A stretch of DNA of 59,436 bases from Bacteroidales bacterium (lineage in GTDB: Bacteria; Bacteroidota; Bacteroidia; Bacteroidales; UBA932). Each line of letters opens with the position of its first letter. Position 1 is the stretch's first letter. Position numbers and translations under genes: made by a program. The stretch spans positions 1 to 59,436 of the forward strand of contig JAFRSW010000013.1 of assembly GCA_017427385.1 (NCBI GenBank). The letters run 5' to 3'. Below, one piece after another: positions 42,191-52,449 of this stretch. Below the pieces are notes generated by a model. That model ran no database searches, had not been told where the DNA came from, and saw only the letters and a list, made by a program, of their open reading frames with translations.

Positions 42191-44755
42191 ATGAAGAAGA
42201 AATTCATAGCCGCGGCGCTTGCGCTGCTTGTAATCATCCCCGCGTTCGCCGTTCTGAGCGAGAAAGACCTGGCCCACACCCTGTCTGTGCTCAGATACGA
42301 ACTGAGCGCATCCTACCGCAACTCGGAGCGTATGGCTTCCCGCATGAGGGGTAGCGGAGAACGCCAGCATGCCCGCCTGGTGCGCATGATGCAGCAGAGC
42401 AACGAACTGTCGCTCATGCTCTATTCGCAGAAGCAGGACTACACCTTCGACATGACCTATGCCCTGAACGAGGTGTCGCGCCAGTACGATGAGTTCTCGG
42501 CCCGCAAGATGCCCTTCGACGACATCATCAAGCGCCTGGATATCGACATCGACCGCTACACGCGCCTCATCCACACCCTCAAGAGCCTTCCTCCGTCCAC
42601 TACGGTGGAATATCTGGACAGCCTGGGGAATGTGGTTACTCTGGACGCCAGCGTGCACGTAAGCCGCCACAGCGGCCTGGAACGCCGTTACGGAAAGAGG
42701 GAGAATGCCTTCCAGCTCGACTCCCTCGGGCAGTCCGACCGCGACAGCTGCATCTTCTATGCACAGGGGCTACTGGACATCAGCATGGCCCAGAAGGAGC
42801 GCCTGGTGGCCGACAGCACGCATTACCAGCAGACCGCAGGGATGCTGAAATCCGCCTACGACTACGCGCAGGAGCGATACAAGACGGTGCAGAACAAGAT
42901 CTTCATCGACGGGCAGACCGATTATGTAAGCCTGCTTAAATCCTTCAAGCGCTACTGGCGTCAGGCCAGCATGGACGCGAAAGACAAGTACAGCCTTAAC
43001 CGGAACGTCGTCCACAGCCAGTGGCGCGGCCCCATGGTGGTTGGATTCGCCGTATTTGTGCTCTTCTGGCTGGTGATCGCTATCGTGGTAAGCATGGTGC
43101 TGGTGAGGATTCTTACCAAGAAGGTGCAGTTGTTCAAGAAGGACCGTCTGCTGAAGAACAAGTTCACTACTACGCTGATATTCACTGTGATAATATTCGC
43201 GCTGTCCATCATGCTGGCGAGCGCCTTCTCCACCCAGCACTTCTTCAGCATGGCCGCGAAGATACTCGTGGAGTTCGCCTGGATGCTGGCGGCGATATTC
43301 GTCTCGCTGATCATCCGTGTGAAGGAAGACAGCGTGCGCAAGGGCATCAGGCTCTATCTGCCCACCCTGCTGATGTGCTTCATCATCATATCCTTCCGCA
43401 TAGCGTTCATCCCCAACAGCCTCATCAACATAATCTTCCCACCCATCCTGCTGATATTCACCATATTCCAGGGATGGATGCTGAAGCGTTTCCGCAAGGC
43501 CCTGCCGCAGAGCGACTTCATCTTCGGAAGCGTGTCGATGCTGGTGATGGTAGCCACCACGCTCATCGCTTTCTGGGGATACGTGCTGCTGGGCGTGCAG
43601 CTCCTCATCTGGTGGTTCTTCCAGCTTACTCTGCTGCAGACCGTCACGGCCGTCTACGACATCCTCGATATCTATAATAAGAATCATATCCAGGAGGTCA
43701 AGCGCCGCTACATCCAGGAGCATCCGGACATGCCTCACCGCAACGACAGGGACATGATCGCGGTCACCTGGCCGCATGCATTCATCAAACAGGCCCTGCT
43801 GCCGATCGCGATAGTGGTGTCGATTCCTCTCAGCATCTATATGGCATCCGGCGTATTCGACCTCACAGAGATATTTTCGGAATACTTTAAGTACCCGTTC
43901 CTTAACGTTGAAGGGTACATCAGCCTGTCTTTCTATAAGATAGTGATGGTGCTGACGCTGTATTTCCTGTTCAAGTTCATGAATTACTTCGCCAAGGCCT
44001 GGTACAGGCAGTATAAGATAAAGAGCATCCTGAATGCCTCCAGCGTGAAGGTGCTGAACGAGAATCAGGTGAATTTCACTCTGGCGGAGAATGTGATCGC
44101 CATCATCTTCTGGGGCATCTACATCATCACGATCTTCGTGCTGCTGAAGATTCCTACAACGGCCGTGAAGGTTATAGGCGCCGGCCTGGCCACCGGTCTC
44201 GGTTTCGCTATGAAGGATATCCTGAACAACTTCTTCTACGGTGTGCAGCTGATGTCCGGACGCCTGCGCGTGGGCGACTATGTGGAGTGCGACGGAGTGC
44301 GCGGAAAGGTGGACAGCATCACCTACCAGACTACGCAGATAGTGGCCGCTGACGGCTCCGTGATGGCATTCCCGAACAGCACCCTCTTCAATAAGAACTT
44401 CAAGAACCTCACCAAGAACCACTCATATGAGCTTCTCTCGTTCACTGTGGGAGTCAAGTACGGAGTGGATGTGGAAGAGGTGCGTAAGATAATCCTCGAT
44501 GCCCTGATTCCTCTCCAGAAGACCGACAAGTACGGGCGTGATATCCTGGATTCCAAGTTCGGTGTCCAGATCCGTTTCCAGGACTTCGGAGACAACAGCG
44601 TCAACCTCCAGGTGGTGCAGTTCGTGACCGTGGAAGAAAAGATGGCATATGCATCCCGCGCCAAGGAGGCGGTCTACAATGCCCTGAACAAGCATGGAAT
44701 AGAGATTCCGTTCCCTCAGAGGGATCTGTACATCAAGTCTATGCCCGAGAAGTAG
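42191..44755 (+). CDS. Large MscS-family mechanosensitive channel
   Basis: An 854-residue inner-membrane protein. A signal-like start (to about 22) is followed by a periplasmic helical domain (about 25-275), then about ten membrane helices, and the MscS core with VIGAGLATGLGFAMKDILNN (pore helix TM3, near 665) and RVGDYVECDGVRGKVDSI. The architecture resembles MscK/YbiO-type large homologues. It releases solutes on hypo-osmotic shock. It converges with the EamA gene. Confidence 0.9.
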   Translation: MKKKFIAAALALLVIIPAFAVLSEKDLAHTLSVLRYELSASYRNSERMASRMRGSGERQHARLVRMMQQSNELSLMLYSQKQDYTFDMTYALNEVSRQYDEFSARKMPFDDIIKRLDIDIDRYTRLIHTLKSLPPSTTVEYLDSLGNVVTLDASVHVSRHSGLERRYGKRENAFQLDSLGQSDRDSCIFYAQGLLDISMAQKERLVADSTHYQQTAGMLKSAYDYAQERYKTVQNKIFIDGQTDYVSLLKSFKRYWRQASMDAKDKYSLNRNVVHSQWRGPMVVGFAVFVLFWLVIAIVVSMVLVRILTKKVQLFKKDRLLKNKFTTTLIFTVIIFALSIMLASAFSTQHFFSMAAKILVEFAWMLAAIFVSLIIRVKEDSVRKGIRLYLPTLLMCFIIISFRIAFIPNSLINIIFPPILLIFTIFQGWMLKRFRKALPQSDFIFGSVSMLVMVATTLIAFWGYVLLGVQLLIWWFFQLTLLQTVTAVYDILDIYNKNHIQEVKRRYIQEHPDMPHRNDRDMIAVTWPHAFIKQALLPIAIVVSIPLSIYMASGVFDLTEIFSEYFKYPFLNVEGYISLSFYKIVMVLTLYFLFKFMNYFAKAWYRQYKIKSILNASSVKVLNENQVNFTLAENVIAIIFWGIYIITIFVLLKIPTTAVKVIGAGLATGLGFAMKDILNNFFYGVQLMSGRLRVGDYVECDGVRGKVDSITYQTTQIVAADGSVMAFPNSTLFNKNFKNLTKNHSYELLSFTVGVKYGVDVEEVRKIILDALIPLQKTDKYGRDILDSKFGVQIRFQDFGDNSVNLQVVQFVTVEEKMAYASRAKEAVYNALNKHGIEIPFPQRDLYIKSMPEK

Positions 44756-44759
44756 GGAA

Positions 44760-45695
44760 TCAGATAAGGAAGAATATCGCTACGCCGGTAACACTGACGA
44801 CAACGCCAAGCAACTCGCGCAGCGATATTTTCTTTTTGTATATGATGGAGTACGGAAGCAGGATGAAAACCGGGCTGAGGGCCATCAGCGTGGATGCGAT
44901 ACCCGCGTTGGCATAGCGCACGGCCATCAGCGAAAGCGATACTCCCAGCACAGGCCCGGTGAGCGTTACCAGAATCGCGAAAATCAGGCCTTTCCTGTTA
45001 TGCGTGGCATCCCGGAGCATATAGAGCTTGCGGCTCAGGGTCATGATCAGCAGGAATCCTGCGCCACCGACTATAGCCCTTATCATCGTTGCTGCGAACG
45101 GCATCATCGTGGCCACCCTGGTGGCTTCTTCCGGTATGGCATCCGCGTAATACTGCATACCTATCTTGCTGAGAACCAGGCCCACGCCCTGCCCGATGCC
45201 GGCGCCTATGCCCAGCAGGATGCCGATGAGGGGAAGGGAAGTGTGAAGGTGATGGTCTTCGCCCCTGCTGAGGATGGAGATGGCTATGCCGGTGAGGGTT
45301 ATGGCCATGGCTATCCAGCCTTTCCAAGACATCGTCTCGCCCAGCATGATCCATCCTGCGATGGCGGCCATGAGGGGAGCGATGGTCATGAACAGTTGTC
45401 CGATACGCGCTCCTACGTAGATGTAGCAGTTGAATAGGCAGAAATCCCCGAAAACGTAGCCTACGAGGGCGGAGAAGGCCAGCCACATCCATGTGCGGGA
45501 ATCGGCATACAGGGGCCACGGGGCGCCTATGGTGATCCAGAGCAGGGCTCCAAGGAAGAAGGTGCCCAGCACCAGACGGATGACGTTTACGGTGTTGGAA
45601 CCTATGCGGTGACTGGCCTCATCTGCAAAGATTGCAGTACAGGTCCAAATCATCGCGACGCAGAGCGAAAGTATTTCCCCGAGATGTGACGTCAA
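44760..45695 (-). CDS. EamA-family (DMT) transporter
   Basis: A 311-residue protein with ten predicted helices in two EamA repeats (first starting LGEILSLCVAMIWTCTAIFA; second near PLIGILLGIGAGIGQGVGLVL). Probable small-metabolite exporter. Overlaps the YitT gene by 4 bases; the two form a leftward pair. Confidence 0.88.
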   Translation of the reverse strand: MTSHLGEILSLCVAMIWTCTAIFADEASHRIGSNTVNVIRLVLGTFFLGALLWITIGAPWPLYADSRTWMWLAFSALVGYVFGDFCLFNCYIYVGARIGQLFMTIAPLMAAIAGWIMLGETMSWKGWIAMAITLTGIAISILSRGEDHHLHTSLPLIGILLGIGAGIGQGVGLVLSKIGMQYYADAIPEEATRVATMMPFAATMIRAIVGGAGFLLIMTLSRKLYMLRDATHNRKGLIFAILVTLTGPVLGVSLSLMAVRYANAGIASTLMALSPVFILLPYSIIYKKKISLRELLGVVVSVTGVAIFFLI

Positions 45696-46639
45696 TTGAT
45701 TTTCTCTGTTGATTCAACGCCCTTGGCGGTGTTCCAGTAGCCGTATATCTCACTCACGTTGCCGGCTGTGATGAAGTGATCGAACTTCTTCTCCGTCAGG
45801 TAGTTATAGAGTTTGGCATATTCGTTCTGCGTGAGCAGGGTAACAACCTCTATCTTCTCTTCACCGGAATATCCTCCCTGAAGATGATAGAGGGAACATC
45901 CACGGTGAAGTTCCTTGATGATGTAATCCTTGATTTCTTCGTAGTGGTCACTGATGATGCATACACGTTTGCGGCGGTTGAGCGTGTCGGTGAAGAAATC
46001 GACTACCAGACCGTTAATCCATGTGCCTATGAGGCCGATGATTACCATCTGGAAGGGGTTGATGGCGAATGCAGAGCAGCATATGACCGCACCAGCGATG
46101 GTCACCGAAGCGCCTATGTCGAAGTGGAGGTACTTGTTTACAATTTTGGCGAGTATATCCAGACCGCCCGTCGATGCATTGATTCGGAAGAGAATGGCCT
46201 GGGAAATGCTGAGCATCAGCACAAAACAGATGAGGTCCAGCCAGGGATCGTTCATGACGGAAGTGCCTTCGGTAATCAATTTCTCGAAGGGGAGTATCTT
46301 TTCCCACATATCGATCAGTGGACCGAGGATAAGGGCAGTGTAGACCGTCTTGATGCCGAATTCAGCTCCTATCAGCAGCCAGGCCAGAAGCAGAAGGATT
46401 GCGTTGATGATGGTAATGAGCGTCGATGCCTTGATGGCCCACCCCATGTTCCCGAACACCTCGGAGAGCACAATGGAAAGACCGGATATGCTGCCTATGA
46501 TAAGCTTGCTGGGAATCAGGAAATAATACACAGCGGCAGCCCCGAAGGACATGCCTAAAGTCATGATAATCAGTTCTTTCCAGAACTTGCCCGTGGCAAG
46601 GGGCTTGAGGATGTTGGTCATTGTCTTCAGATTTATCAT
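45692..46639 (-). CDS. YitT-family membrane protein with C-terminal DUF2179 domain
   Basis: A 315-residue protein with five or six helices (ELIIMTLGMSFGAAAVYYFL; INASTGGLDILAKIVNKYL) and a cytoplasmic DUF2179 domain from about 220 (GCSLYHLQGGYSGEEKIEVV). Function is unknown. A shorter start a few codons in is possible. First gene of a pair with the EamA transporter. Confidence 0.88.
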   Translation of the reverse strand: MINLKTMTNILKPLATGKFWKELIIMTLGMSFGAAAVYYFLIPSKLIIGSISGLSIVLSEVFGNMGWAIKASTLITIINAILLLLAWLLIGAEFGIKTVYTALILGPLIDMWEKILPFEKLITEGTSVMNDPWLDLICFVLMLSISQAILFRINASTGGLDILAKIVNKYLHFDIGASVTIAGAVICCSAFAINPFQMVIIGLIGTWINGLVVDFFTDTLNRRKRVCIISDHYEEIKDYIIKELHRGCSLYHLQGGYSGEEKIEVVTLLTQNEYAKLYNYLTEKKFDHFITAGNVSEIYGYWNTAKGVESTEKIN

Positions 46640-46680
46640 TCAAAATTGCAAAAACGCTTTGACAAATCAAAATATTAACC

Positions 46681-46688
46681 TAATTTCG
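46681..46688 (+). promoter_or_regulatory. -7 box of the porin gene
   Basis: TAATTTCG, 21 bases before ATG 46710; a TTCG variant of the consensus. Confidence 0.5.
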
Positions 46689-46709
46689 TCTGTTATTTCA
46701 ACCACATTG

Positions 46710-47714
46710 ATGAAAAAGAGCTTTATAGCACTCCTGGGCCTGGTCTTATGCACCGCCGCCCTCGCACAGAACAAGGTGGACGACCTGTATTTCGACATGA
46801 GGGCCACCTTCCATCAGGAAACCGAGAACGGCGTTTATAACAGCCAGATTATTGGTGAATATCTGAACTTCCAGATGCTTGGGCACATCAGCCCGGATAT
46901 CAACTACCGCATACGTCAGAAGCTGAACAAGAAGGTGTTCGACGAGAAGAACATGTTCAATGCTACCGACATGATGTATTTAAACTGGAAAGCGAACGAA
47001 CACTGGAGTTTCCTCTTCGGCAAGAACGCGGTTCTGATAGGCGGTTATGAATACGATGCCGCGCCTATCGACGTCTACTACTACAGCAAGTTCTGCAACA
47101 ACCTCTACCAGGGCTTTACGTTCGGCGGCTCTGCGACATATCATTTCTCTGAAACACAAGGACTTGTGGCCCAGATATGCAATTCGCCGCTATCGCTCGG
47201 AGACCCTACAATCTATGCCTACAACCTGGCCTGGACCGGGGAGGTCGTGCCCTGGTGGAAAACTCTATGGAGCGTTAACTTCGTAGAAGACAACAGGAAA
47301 GATTTCATCAACTACATATCCCTCGGAAACCACTTCATCTTCAAGGATGCCATCCTCGACATCGATATCATGAACCGTGCCTGGTTCGGCCAGAAACAGT
47401 TTTTCTTCAGCGATATGACCCTCATCTCCAAGTTCATCTGGAGCGTGGGCAACTGGAACATCTGCGCCAAGGCAGGATACGAATGGAACGATGTGGCTAA
47501 CGTAGATGCAGACGGCAGGGCATACGATGTGGTTATCGCGCCGGACACCGAGTATCTGTATGCAGGATGCGGCCTGGAATGGTTCCCTCTGGGCAGTGAG
47601 AATCTGCGCCTGCACGCCGTCTTCTATGGAGACAGCGACAAGAACCGTAACAATTTCGAATTGGGTATTACCTGGAGGGTTAATGTAATATCTTCCGCAC
47701 AGGGTCGCAGGTAA
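46710..47714 (+). CDS. OprO/OprP-like porin
   Basis: A 334-residue protein with a signal peptide ending ALAQ, then repeating amphipathic strands (ISPDINYRIRQKLNKKV; FLFGKNAVLIGGYEYDAAP) typical of phosphate/anion-selective porin-like barrels in Bacteroidota. ATG 46710 is chosen because it begins the signal peptide and follows a -7 box. Its last 35 bases overlap the 3' end of the convergent DUF1846 gene. Confidence 0.75.
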   Translation: MKKSFIALLGLVLCTAALAQNKVDDLYFDMRATFHQETENGVYNSQIIGEYLNFQMLGHISPDINYRIRQKLNKKVFDEKNMFNATDMMYLNWKANEHWSFLFGKNAVLIGGYEYDAAPIDVYYYSKFCNNLYQGFTFGGSATYHFSETQGLVAQICNSPLSLGDPTIYAYNLAWTGEVVPWWKTLWSVNFVEDNRKDFINYISLGNHFIFKDAILDIDIMNRAWFGQKQFFFSDMTLISKFIWSVGNWNICAKAGYEWNDVANVDADGRAYDVVIAPDTEYLYAGCGLEWFPLGSENLRLHAVFYGDSDKNRNNFELGITWRVNVISSAQGRR

Positions 47715-49149
47715 GGCCTATTCCCAGCTTACTGAAAGTCTTGCGGTCCACTTCACTCAGCATGACGGTGGAGTGAACCTGCGCGCCTGCAAGGTTGGGC
47801 AGTTGCTCGAGCGCCAGCTTGCAGTTCTCATCTATCAGACTCATCATCGAAATGGCCACCAGAACCTCGTCCGTGTGCAGGCGGGGGTTATGCCCGTGCA
47901 GGTAGGTGACCTTCGTTGTCTGTATAGGAGCGATCATGGTCTGGGGGATGAGCTTCACGTTGTGTGCGATTCCGGCGAGATGCTTGAGTGCATTCAGCAG
48001 GAGGGCGGCGCTGGGGCCGAGCAGAGGGCTGGTCTCCGCGGTAAGGATCGTGCCGTCTCTCAGCTCGATGGCGGCCGAGGCGACGTGGGAGCGGTCCATC
48101 CTGTCTTTGGCGGCAACCGTGGTAAGACGGTCGGCGGTGGAGATCTGCGCCCTCTTCATCAGCAGGGCTATCTTGTTGACCTCGCTTTCAGTGGCCTTGC
48201 CGTCCGCGAAGTTGCAGAGGGCGGAGTAGTAACGGCGGATTATCTCCTGCCTGGCGGCCTCGCGGCATACATCGTCGTCGCTGATGCAGAATCCTACCAT
48301 GTTCACACCCATGTCGGTGGGGGACTTGTAGGGGGATTCGCCGTAGATGTCCATGAACAGGGCGTTCATGACCGGGAATATCTCCACGTCCCGGTTGTAG
48401 TTTACGGCCGTTTCGCCGTATGCCTCGAGGTGGAACGGGTCTATCATGTTCACATCCTCCAAATCAGCCGTGGCGGCCTCGTAGGCCAGGTTCACGGGGT
48501 GGGTGAGAGGGAGATTCCAGATGGGGAAGGTCTCGAACTTGGCGTATCCTGCCTTGATGCCGCGCTTGTTCTCCTGATAGAGCTGGCTCAGGCACACCGC
48601 CATCTTTCCGCTGCCGGGGCCCGGGGCGGTGACTATGATCAGGGGCTTGGTGGTCTCCACATAGTCGTTCTTGCCGAATCCCTCGTCGGAGTCGATCAGG
48701 GCCACGTTGTGAGGATAATCCTCGATAGTGTGATGGAAGTATACCCTGATGCCCATGCCCTCCAGGCGCTTGCGGTAGGCCTCGGCGCTTGCCTGGCCGT
48801 TGAAGTGGGTGATTACCACGCTGTTGACGCTCAGGTCCCTGGCGAGGAATTCATCCCTCAGGCGAAGCACGTCCACGTCGTAGGTTATGCCCAGGTCGCT
48901 GCGAATCTTGTTCTTTTCTATGTCGATGGCGCTGATAACGATAACTATCTCCGCTTCGTCCTTGAGCTGCATCAGCATCTTCAGCTTACTGTCCGGTTCG
49001 AAGCCCGGCAGCACGCGGCTGGCGTGATAGTCGTCGAAGAGCTTGCCGCCGAATTCCATGTAAAGTTTGTCGCCGAAATGGGCGATGCGCTTCTTGATCT
49101 GTTCCGATTGGATTATGAGATATTTCCCGTTGTCGAACCCGTATTTCAT
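47680..49149 (-). CDS. DUF1846 protein
   Basis: A 489-residue cytoplasmic protein. Family strings include NGKYLIIQSEQIKKRI near the start, IVTAPGPGSGKMAVCLSQLY near 171 and YKSPTDMGVNMVGFCISDD near 273. The fold has a P-loop-like nucleotide site; no activity is established. Upstream is TACCTTTA, 0-2 bases before the ATG. The 3' end overlaps the porin gene on the other strand. Confidence 0.9.
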   Translation of the reverse strand: MKYGFDNGKYLIIQSEQIKKRIAHFGDKLYMEFGGKLFDDYHASRVLPGFEPDSKLKMLMQLKDEAEIVIVISAIDIEKNKIRSDLGITYDVDVLRLRDEFLARDLSVNSVVITHFNGQASAEAYRKRLEGMGIRVYFHHTIEDYPHNVALIDSDEGFGKNDYVETTKPLIIVTAPGPGSGKMAVCLSQLYQENKRGIKAGYAKFETFPIWNLPLTHPVNLAYEAATADLEDVNMIDPFHLEAYGETAVNYNRDVEIFPVMNALFMDIYGESPYKSPTDMGVNMVGFCISDDDVCREAARQEIIRRYYSALCNFADGKATESEVNKIALLMKRAQISTADRLTTVAAKDRMDRSHVASAAIELRDGTILTAETSPLLGPSAALLLNALKHLAGIAHNVKLIPQTMIAPIQTTKVTYLHGHNPRLHTDEVLVAISMMSLIDENCKLALEQLPNLAGAQVHSTVMLSEVDRKTFSKLGIGLTCDPVRKILH

Positions 49150-49229
49150 ATAAAGGTAATGTGTTGAATACGGGTTACAAAATTAGTCAATCTGCTGAAA
49201 AAAAACAATGATATTTTCGAAATAATATT

Positions 49230-49237
49230 TACCTTTA
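49230..49237 (+). promoter_or_regulatory. Possible -7 box of glnN
   Basis: TACCTTTA, 21 bases before ATG 49259. The last G of the consensus is A, so this is weaker than the others. The 109-base gap between DUF1846 and glnN is AT-rich and holds nothing else I can identify. Confidence 0.35.
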
Positions 49238-49258
49238 TGGGTTAATTAGTATTGCCTT

Positions 49259-51433
49259 ATGGATAGATTCGATCTGGTTAAAGAATCCTTCGAAAAGAAG
49301 GTGGTTCCCGCCGAGGTCCCTGCCGAAAAGACCTCAGACTACTACGGCGAGTTGGTGTTCGACCGCAAAAAGATGTGCAAGTACCTTGACAAAGATTCCC
49401 TCAAGGCTCTTCTTGCATGCATCGAAGGCGGTCAGGCGCTGGATCGGAAGACTGCGGACGGAGTCGCCCGCGGCATGAAAGAATGGGCAATGGAACACGG
49501 TGTGACGCATGTCACCCACTGGTTCCAGCCTCTCACTGAAGGCACTGCAGAGAAGCATGATTCCCTGATTGACTATGACGGAAACGGGGGAGTAATCGAG
49601 ACCTTCGACGGCAAGATGCTTGCCCAGCAGGAGCCGGACGCATCCTCTTTCCCCAACGGTGGCATACGCGCCACATTCGAGGCGCGTGGATACACTGCAT
49701 GGGATCCGACATCTCCCGTTTTCATCCTCGACGACACCCTCTGCATCCCCACCGTATTCATATCCTATACGGGCGAGGCACTGGACTACAAGACTCCGCT
49801 CAAGCGTGCCCTGAAGGCCGTCAGCGATGCTTCCGTGCCCATCTGTAAACTCTTCGACCCTAAGGTAGAGAAAGTCTATTCATATCTCGGCTGGGAGCAG
49901 GAGTACTTCCTTGTGGATGAATCCCTCTATTCCGCCCGTACGGACCTGATGATCACCGGGCGCACCCTTTTCGGCCATAACTCCTCGAAGAACCAGCAGC
50001 TGGACGACCACTATTTCGGAGCTATTCCTCCGCGCGTGGCCGCTTTCATGCGCGATCTCGAAGTCGCCGGCCACCGTCTGGGCATCCCGCTCAAGACCAG
50101 GCATAACGAGGTGGCTCCCAACCAGTTCGAGCTGGCCCCCATCTTCGGTGAAACGAATCTTTCCAACGACCAGAACCAGATAGTGATGAACCTGATGAAC
50201 CGTATCGCACGCAAGCACGGTTTCGTGGTGCTCCTGCACGAGAAACCTTTCGCCGGAGTCAACGGTTCCGGAAAGCATAACAACTGGTCGCTCGGCACAG
50301 ATACGGGCACGCAGCTTCTCGCTCCCGGCAAGGATGCCAACGGCAACCTGCAGTTCATCACGTTCTTCGTCAACGTGCTGGCGGCAGTGCAGAAGCATAA
50401 CGGCCTGCTTAAGGCATCTATCGCAAGCGCCACCAACGCCCACAGGCTCGGTGCCAACGAGGCTCCTCCTGCAATAGTATCCGCCTTTCTTGGCCGCACA
50501 ATGACTGAAGTGCTTCACAAGCTCCTGGAGGTTCCTTCCGACACACCCATCGAAATCGCTGGTAAGAAGGGGAAGAAGCTGGGGCTGGTGGAGATTCCGG
50601 AGATTTTCGTAGATAATACCGACCGCAACCGCACATCCCCCTTTGCCTTCACCGGCAACCGTTTCGAATTCCGTGCCGTTGGTTCCTGTGCCAACTGCTC
50701 CGGGGCCCTTACCACTCTGAATTCTGCCGTAGCCGAACAGCTTTTGGATTTTAAATCGATGGTAGATAAGGAGATCGCTGCCGGAAAGAAGGCGAATATA
50801 GCCATCATGGATTCTCTGAAGCCCATCATCAAATCCATTATAGACGTGGTCTGCTTCGATGGCAACGGCTACACTGATGAATGGAAGGCAGAAGCGGCCA
50901 GGCGCGGCCTGAACGTGGAGACCAATGTTCCCAAGATGTTCTGCGAGTTCACCAAGCCGGAATCCGTGGAAATGTTCACCAAGACCGGTGTCTACACCGA
51001 GAAGGAACTCAAGGCACGCAACGAAGTGAAGTGGGAGACCTATATAAAGAAGGTACAGATCGAGTCCCGCGTGATGGTGCGCATGGCCATCAACCATATT
51101 ATCCCGGCTGCCCTCGAATACAAGTCCAAACTGCTGCAGGAGGTTACCCTCGCTAAGGGAATATACGGTAATCTGGATTGTTGTACCACTGAAATGGGCA
51201 TTCTTGACGACATCAACAAATACGTTGAAGACGTGCGGATACGGGCTATGGAAATGAAAAAGGCCAGGAAGGCTGCCAATGCAATCGAGAACGATTACCA
51301 GCGCGCTCTGGCCTATCACGATATCGCGGAGAGTTTCGCAGCCCTGCGTAAACCTATAGATAAACTTGAAGAAGTGGTGGACAATAAGATGTGGCCGCTC
51401 CCCAAGTACCGCGAACTACTCTTTATCAACTGA
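49259..51433 (+). CDS. glnN: Glutamine synthetase type III
   Basis: A 724-residue GSIII, the large glutamine synthetase typical of Bacteroidota. It makes glutamine from glutamate, ammonia and ATP. Signature segments: THWFQPLTEGTAEKHDS, GWEQEYFLVDE, KTRHNEVAPNQFELAPIF and LHEKPFAGVNGSGKHNNWSL (ATP and metal sites), then RLGANEAPPAIVSAFLG. Full length. It converges with the marR-like gene, overlapping 18 bases. Confidence 0.97.
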   Translation: MDRFDLVKESFEKKVVPAEVPAEKTSDYYGELVFDRKKMCKYLDKDSLKALLACIEGGQALDRKTADGVARGMKEWAMEHGVTHVTHWFQPLTEGTAEKHDSLIDYDGNGGVIETFDGKMLAQQEPDASSFPNGGIRATFEARGYTAWDPTSPVFILDDTLCIPTVFISYTGEALDYKTPLKRALKAVSDASVPICKLFDPKVEKVYSYLGWEQEYFLVDESLYSARTDLMITGRTLFGHNSSKNQQLDDHYFGAIPPRVAAFMRDLEVAGHRLGIPLKTRHNEVAPNQFELAPIFGETNLSNDQNQIVMNLMNRIARKHGFVVLLHEKPFAGVNGSGKHNNWSLGTDTGTQLLAPGKDANGNLQFITFFVNVLAAVQKHNGLLKASIASATNAHRLGANEAPPAIVSAFLGRTMTEVLHKLLEVPSDTPIEIAGKKGKKLGLVEIPEIFVDNTDRNRTSPFAFTGNRFEFRAVGSCANCSGALTTLNSAVAEQLLDFKSMVDKEIAAGKKANIAIMDSLKPIIKSIIDVVCFDGNGYTDEWKAEAARRGLNVETNVPKMFCEFTKPESVEMFTKTGVYTEKELKARNEVKWETYIKKVQIESRVMVRMAINHIIPAALEYKSKLLQEVTLAKGIYGNLDCCTTEMGILDDINKYVEDVRIRAMEMKKARKAANAIENDYQRALAYHDIAESFAALRKPIDKLEEVVDNKMWPLPKYRELLFIN

Positions 51434-51877
51434 TACAGGCTCACTCAGCCTGTGGATGATATCGTCCAGCATACAGAAAAGGCCGGGTATGGTCTCTTCT
51501 GTTATGCTGTTACATAGCACGCTGGACGCTATGGTCCCGGGGACATTTGTAAGTTTCTCCATTAACCCTATTCCAGCCTCAGTAAGGTTAACTATCATCT
51601 GACGGGCATCCTTCTTTCCTCTGGAACGTGTCAGGATGCCTTCTTTTTCCATACGCTGAAGAAGGGGAGTGACGGTGTTCGTCTCGAGGAACAGTCTCTT
51701 GGCAATATCATTCACAGGCTGCGCGTCTTTCTCCCAAAGCACCAGCAGCACAAGATACTGCGGATAAGTCAATCCGTACTCGGAGAGCAGTGGATGATAT
51801 GCCTGGGAGATAAGCCGCGATGCGGTGTACAGCCTGAAACAGAGCTGATTATCGAGTTTGAACTCTTCTTTTATCAT
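51416..51877 (-). CDS. MarR-family regulator, OhrR-like
   Basis: A 153-residue winged-helix regulator. The N-terminal LDNQLCFRLYTASRLI has the single Cys (about residue 12) that in OhrR senses organic peroxides, and the wing is KDARQMIVNLTEAG. It overlaps the glutathione peroxidase gene by 4 bases and so likely represses its own operon until oxidised. The likely operator is the palindrome at 52471-52486. Confidence 0.88.
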   Translation of the reverse strand: MIKEEFKLDNQLCFRLYTASRLISQAYHPLLSEYGLTYPQYLVLLVLWEKDAQPVNDIAKRLFLETNTVTPLLQRMEKEGILTRSRGKKDARQMIVNLTEAGIGLMEKLTNVPGTIASSVLCNSITEETIPGLFCMLDDIIHRLSEPVSVDKE

Positions 51878-52416
51878 AACATCTCCTTAATGTCCTTTTC
51901 CATGTCTTCGGGGGTGGTGACAGGAGCGTAACGTTTGATGATGGTGCCGTCACGGTTGATAAGGAACTTGGTGAAATTCCAGAGGATGTCACTATCCTTC
52001 TCTACACTCTTGCTGATACCCTTGAGCATGGCACGGGTTGCCTTTGCTTTCAGCCCCTTGTATTCTTCAGTGGGAGCCTGGGACTTCAGGTATTCGAAAA
52101 CGGGCTCTGCTTTGGCGCCGTTCACATCGGTCTTTGCCATCAGGGGGAATGTAACACCATGATTCAGACGGCAGAATTCCTCAATCTGTTCGTTGGAACC
52201 GGGTTCCTGACCTGCAAACTGGTCGCAAGGGAAACCGATGATCACAAATCCCTGGTCCTTATATTTCTGGTAAAGGGCTTCCAGGCCATCATATTGAGGG
52301 GTAAAACCGCATTTGGATGCAGTGTTTACTATCATAAGCACCTTGCCTTCATACAGTGCAAGATCTACTTCAGCACCTTTGTTGCTTGTAGTTTTGTAGT
52401 TATAAATCTTTTCCAT
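51874..52416 (-). CDS. Glutathione peroxidase-family thiol peroxidase
   Basis: A 180-residue peroxidase. The active-site segment NTASKCGFTPQY has Cys rather than selenocysteine, with the Gln in FPCDQFAGQEPG and Trp in LWNFTKFLI. In organisms lacking glutathione it likely uses thioredoxin. First gene of the operon with the MarR regulator; promoter TATATTTG 33 bases upstream. Confidence 0.93.
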   Translation of the reverse strand: MEKIYNYKTTSNKGAEVDLALYEGKVLMIVNTASKCGFTPQYDGLEALYQKYKDQGFVIIGFPCDQFAGQEPGSNEQIEEFCRLNHGVTFPLMAKTDVNGAKAEPVFEYLKSQAPTEEYKGLKAKATRAMLKGISKSVEKDSDILWNFTKFLINRDGTIIKRYAPVTTPEDMEKDIKEML

Positions 52417-52449
52417 ATTATTTATTTGTTATTTATGTCGTTCACGATG

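Noticed and set aside
42770-44422. A 550-codon minus-strand frame inside the MscS gene
   Set aside because: Low-complexity His/Glu/Asp composition; the plus strand has an unmistakable MscS core.
47773-49880. Long antisense frames over DUF1846 and glnN
   Set aside because: Same shadow effect in GC-rich codons; no promoter or family motif.
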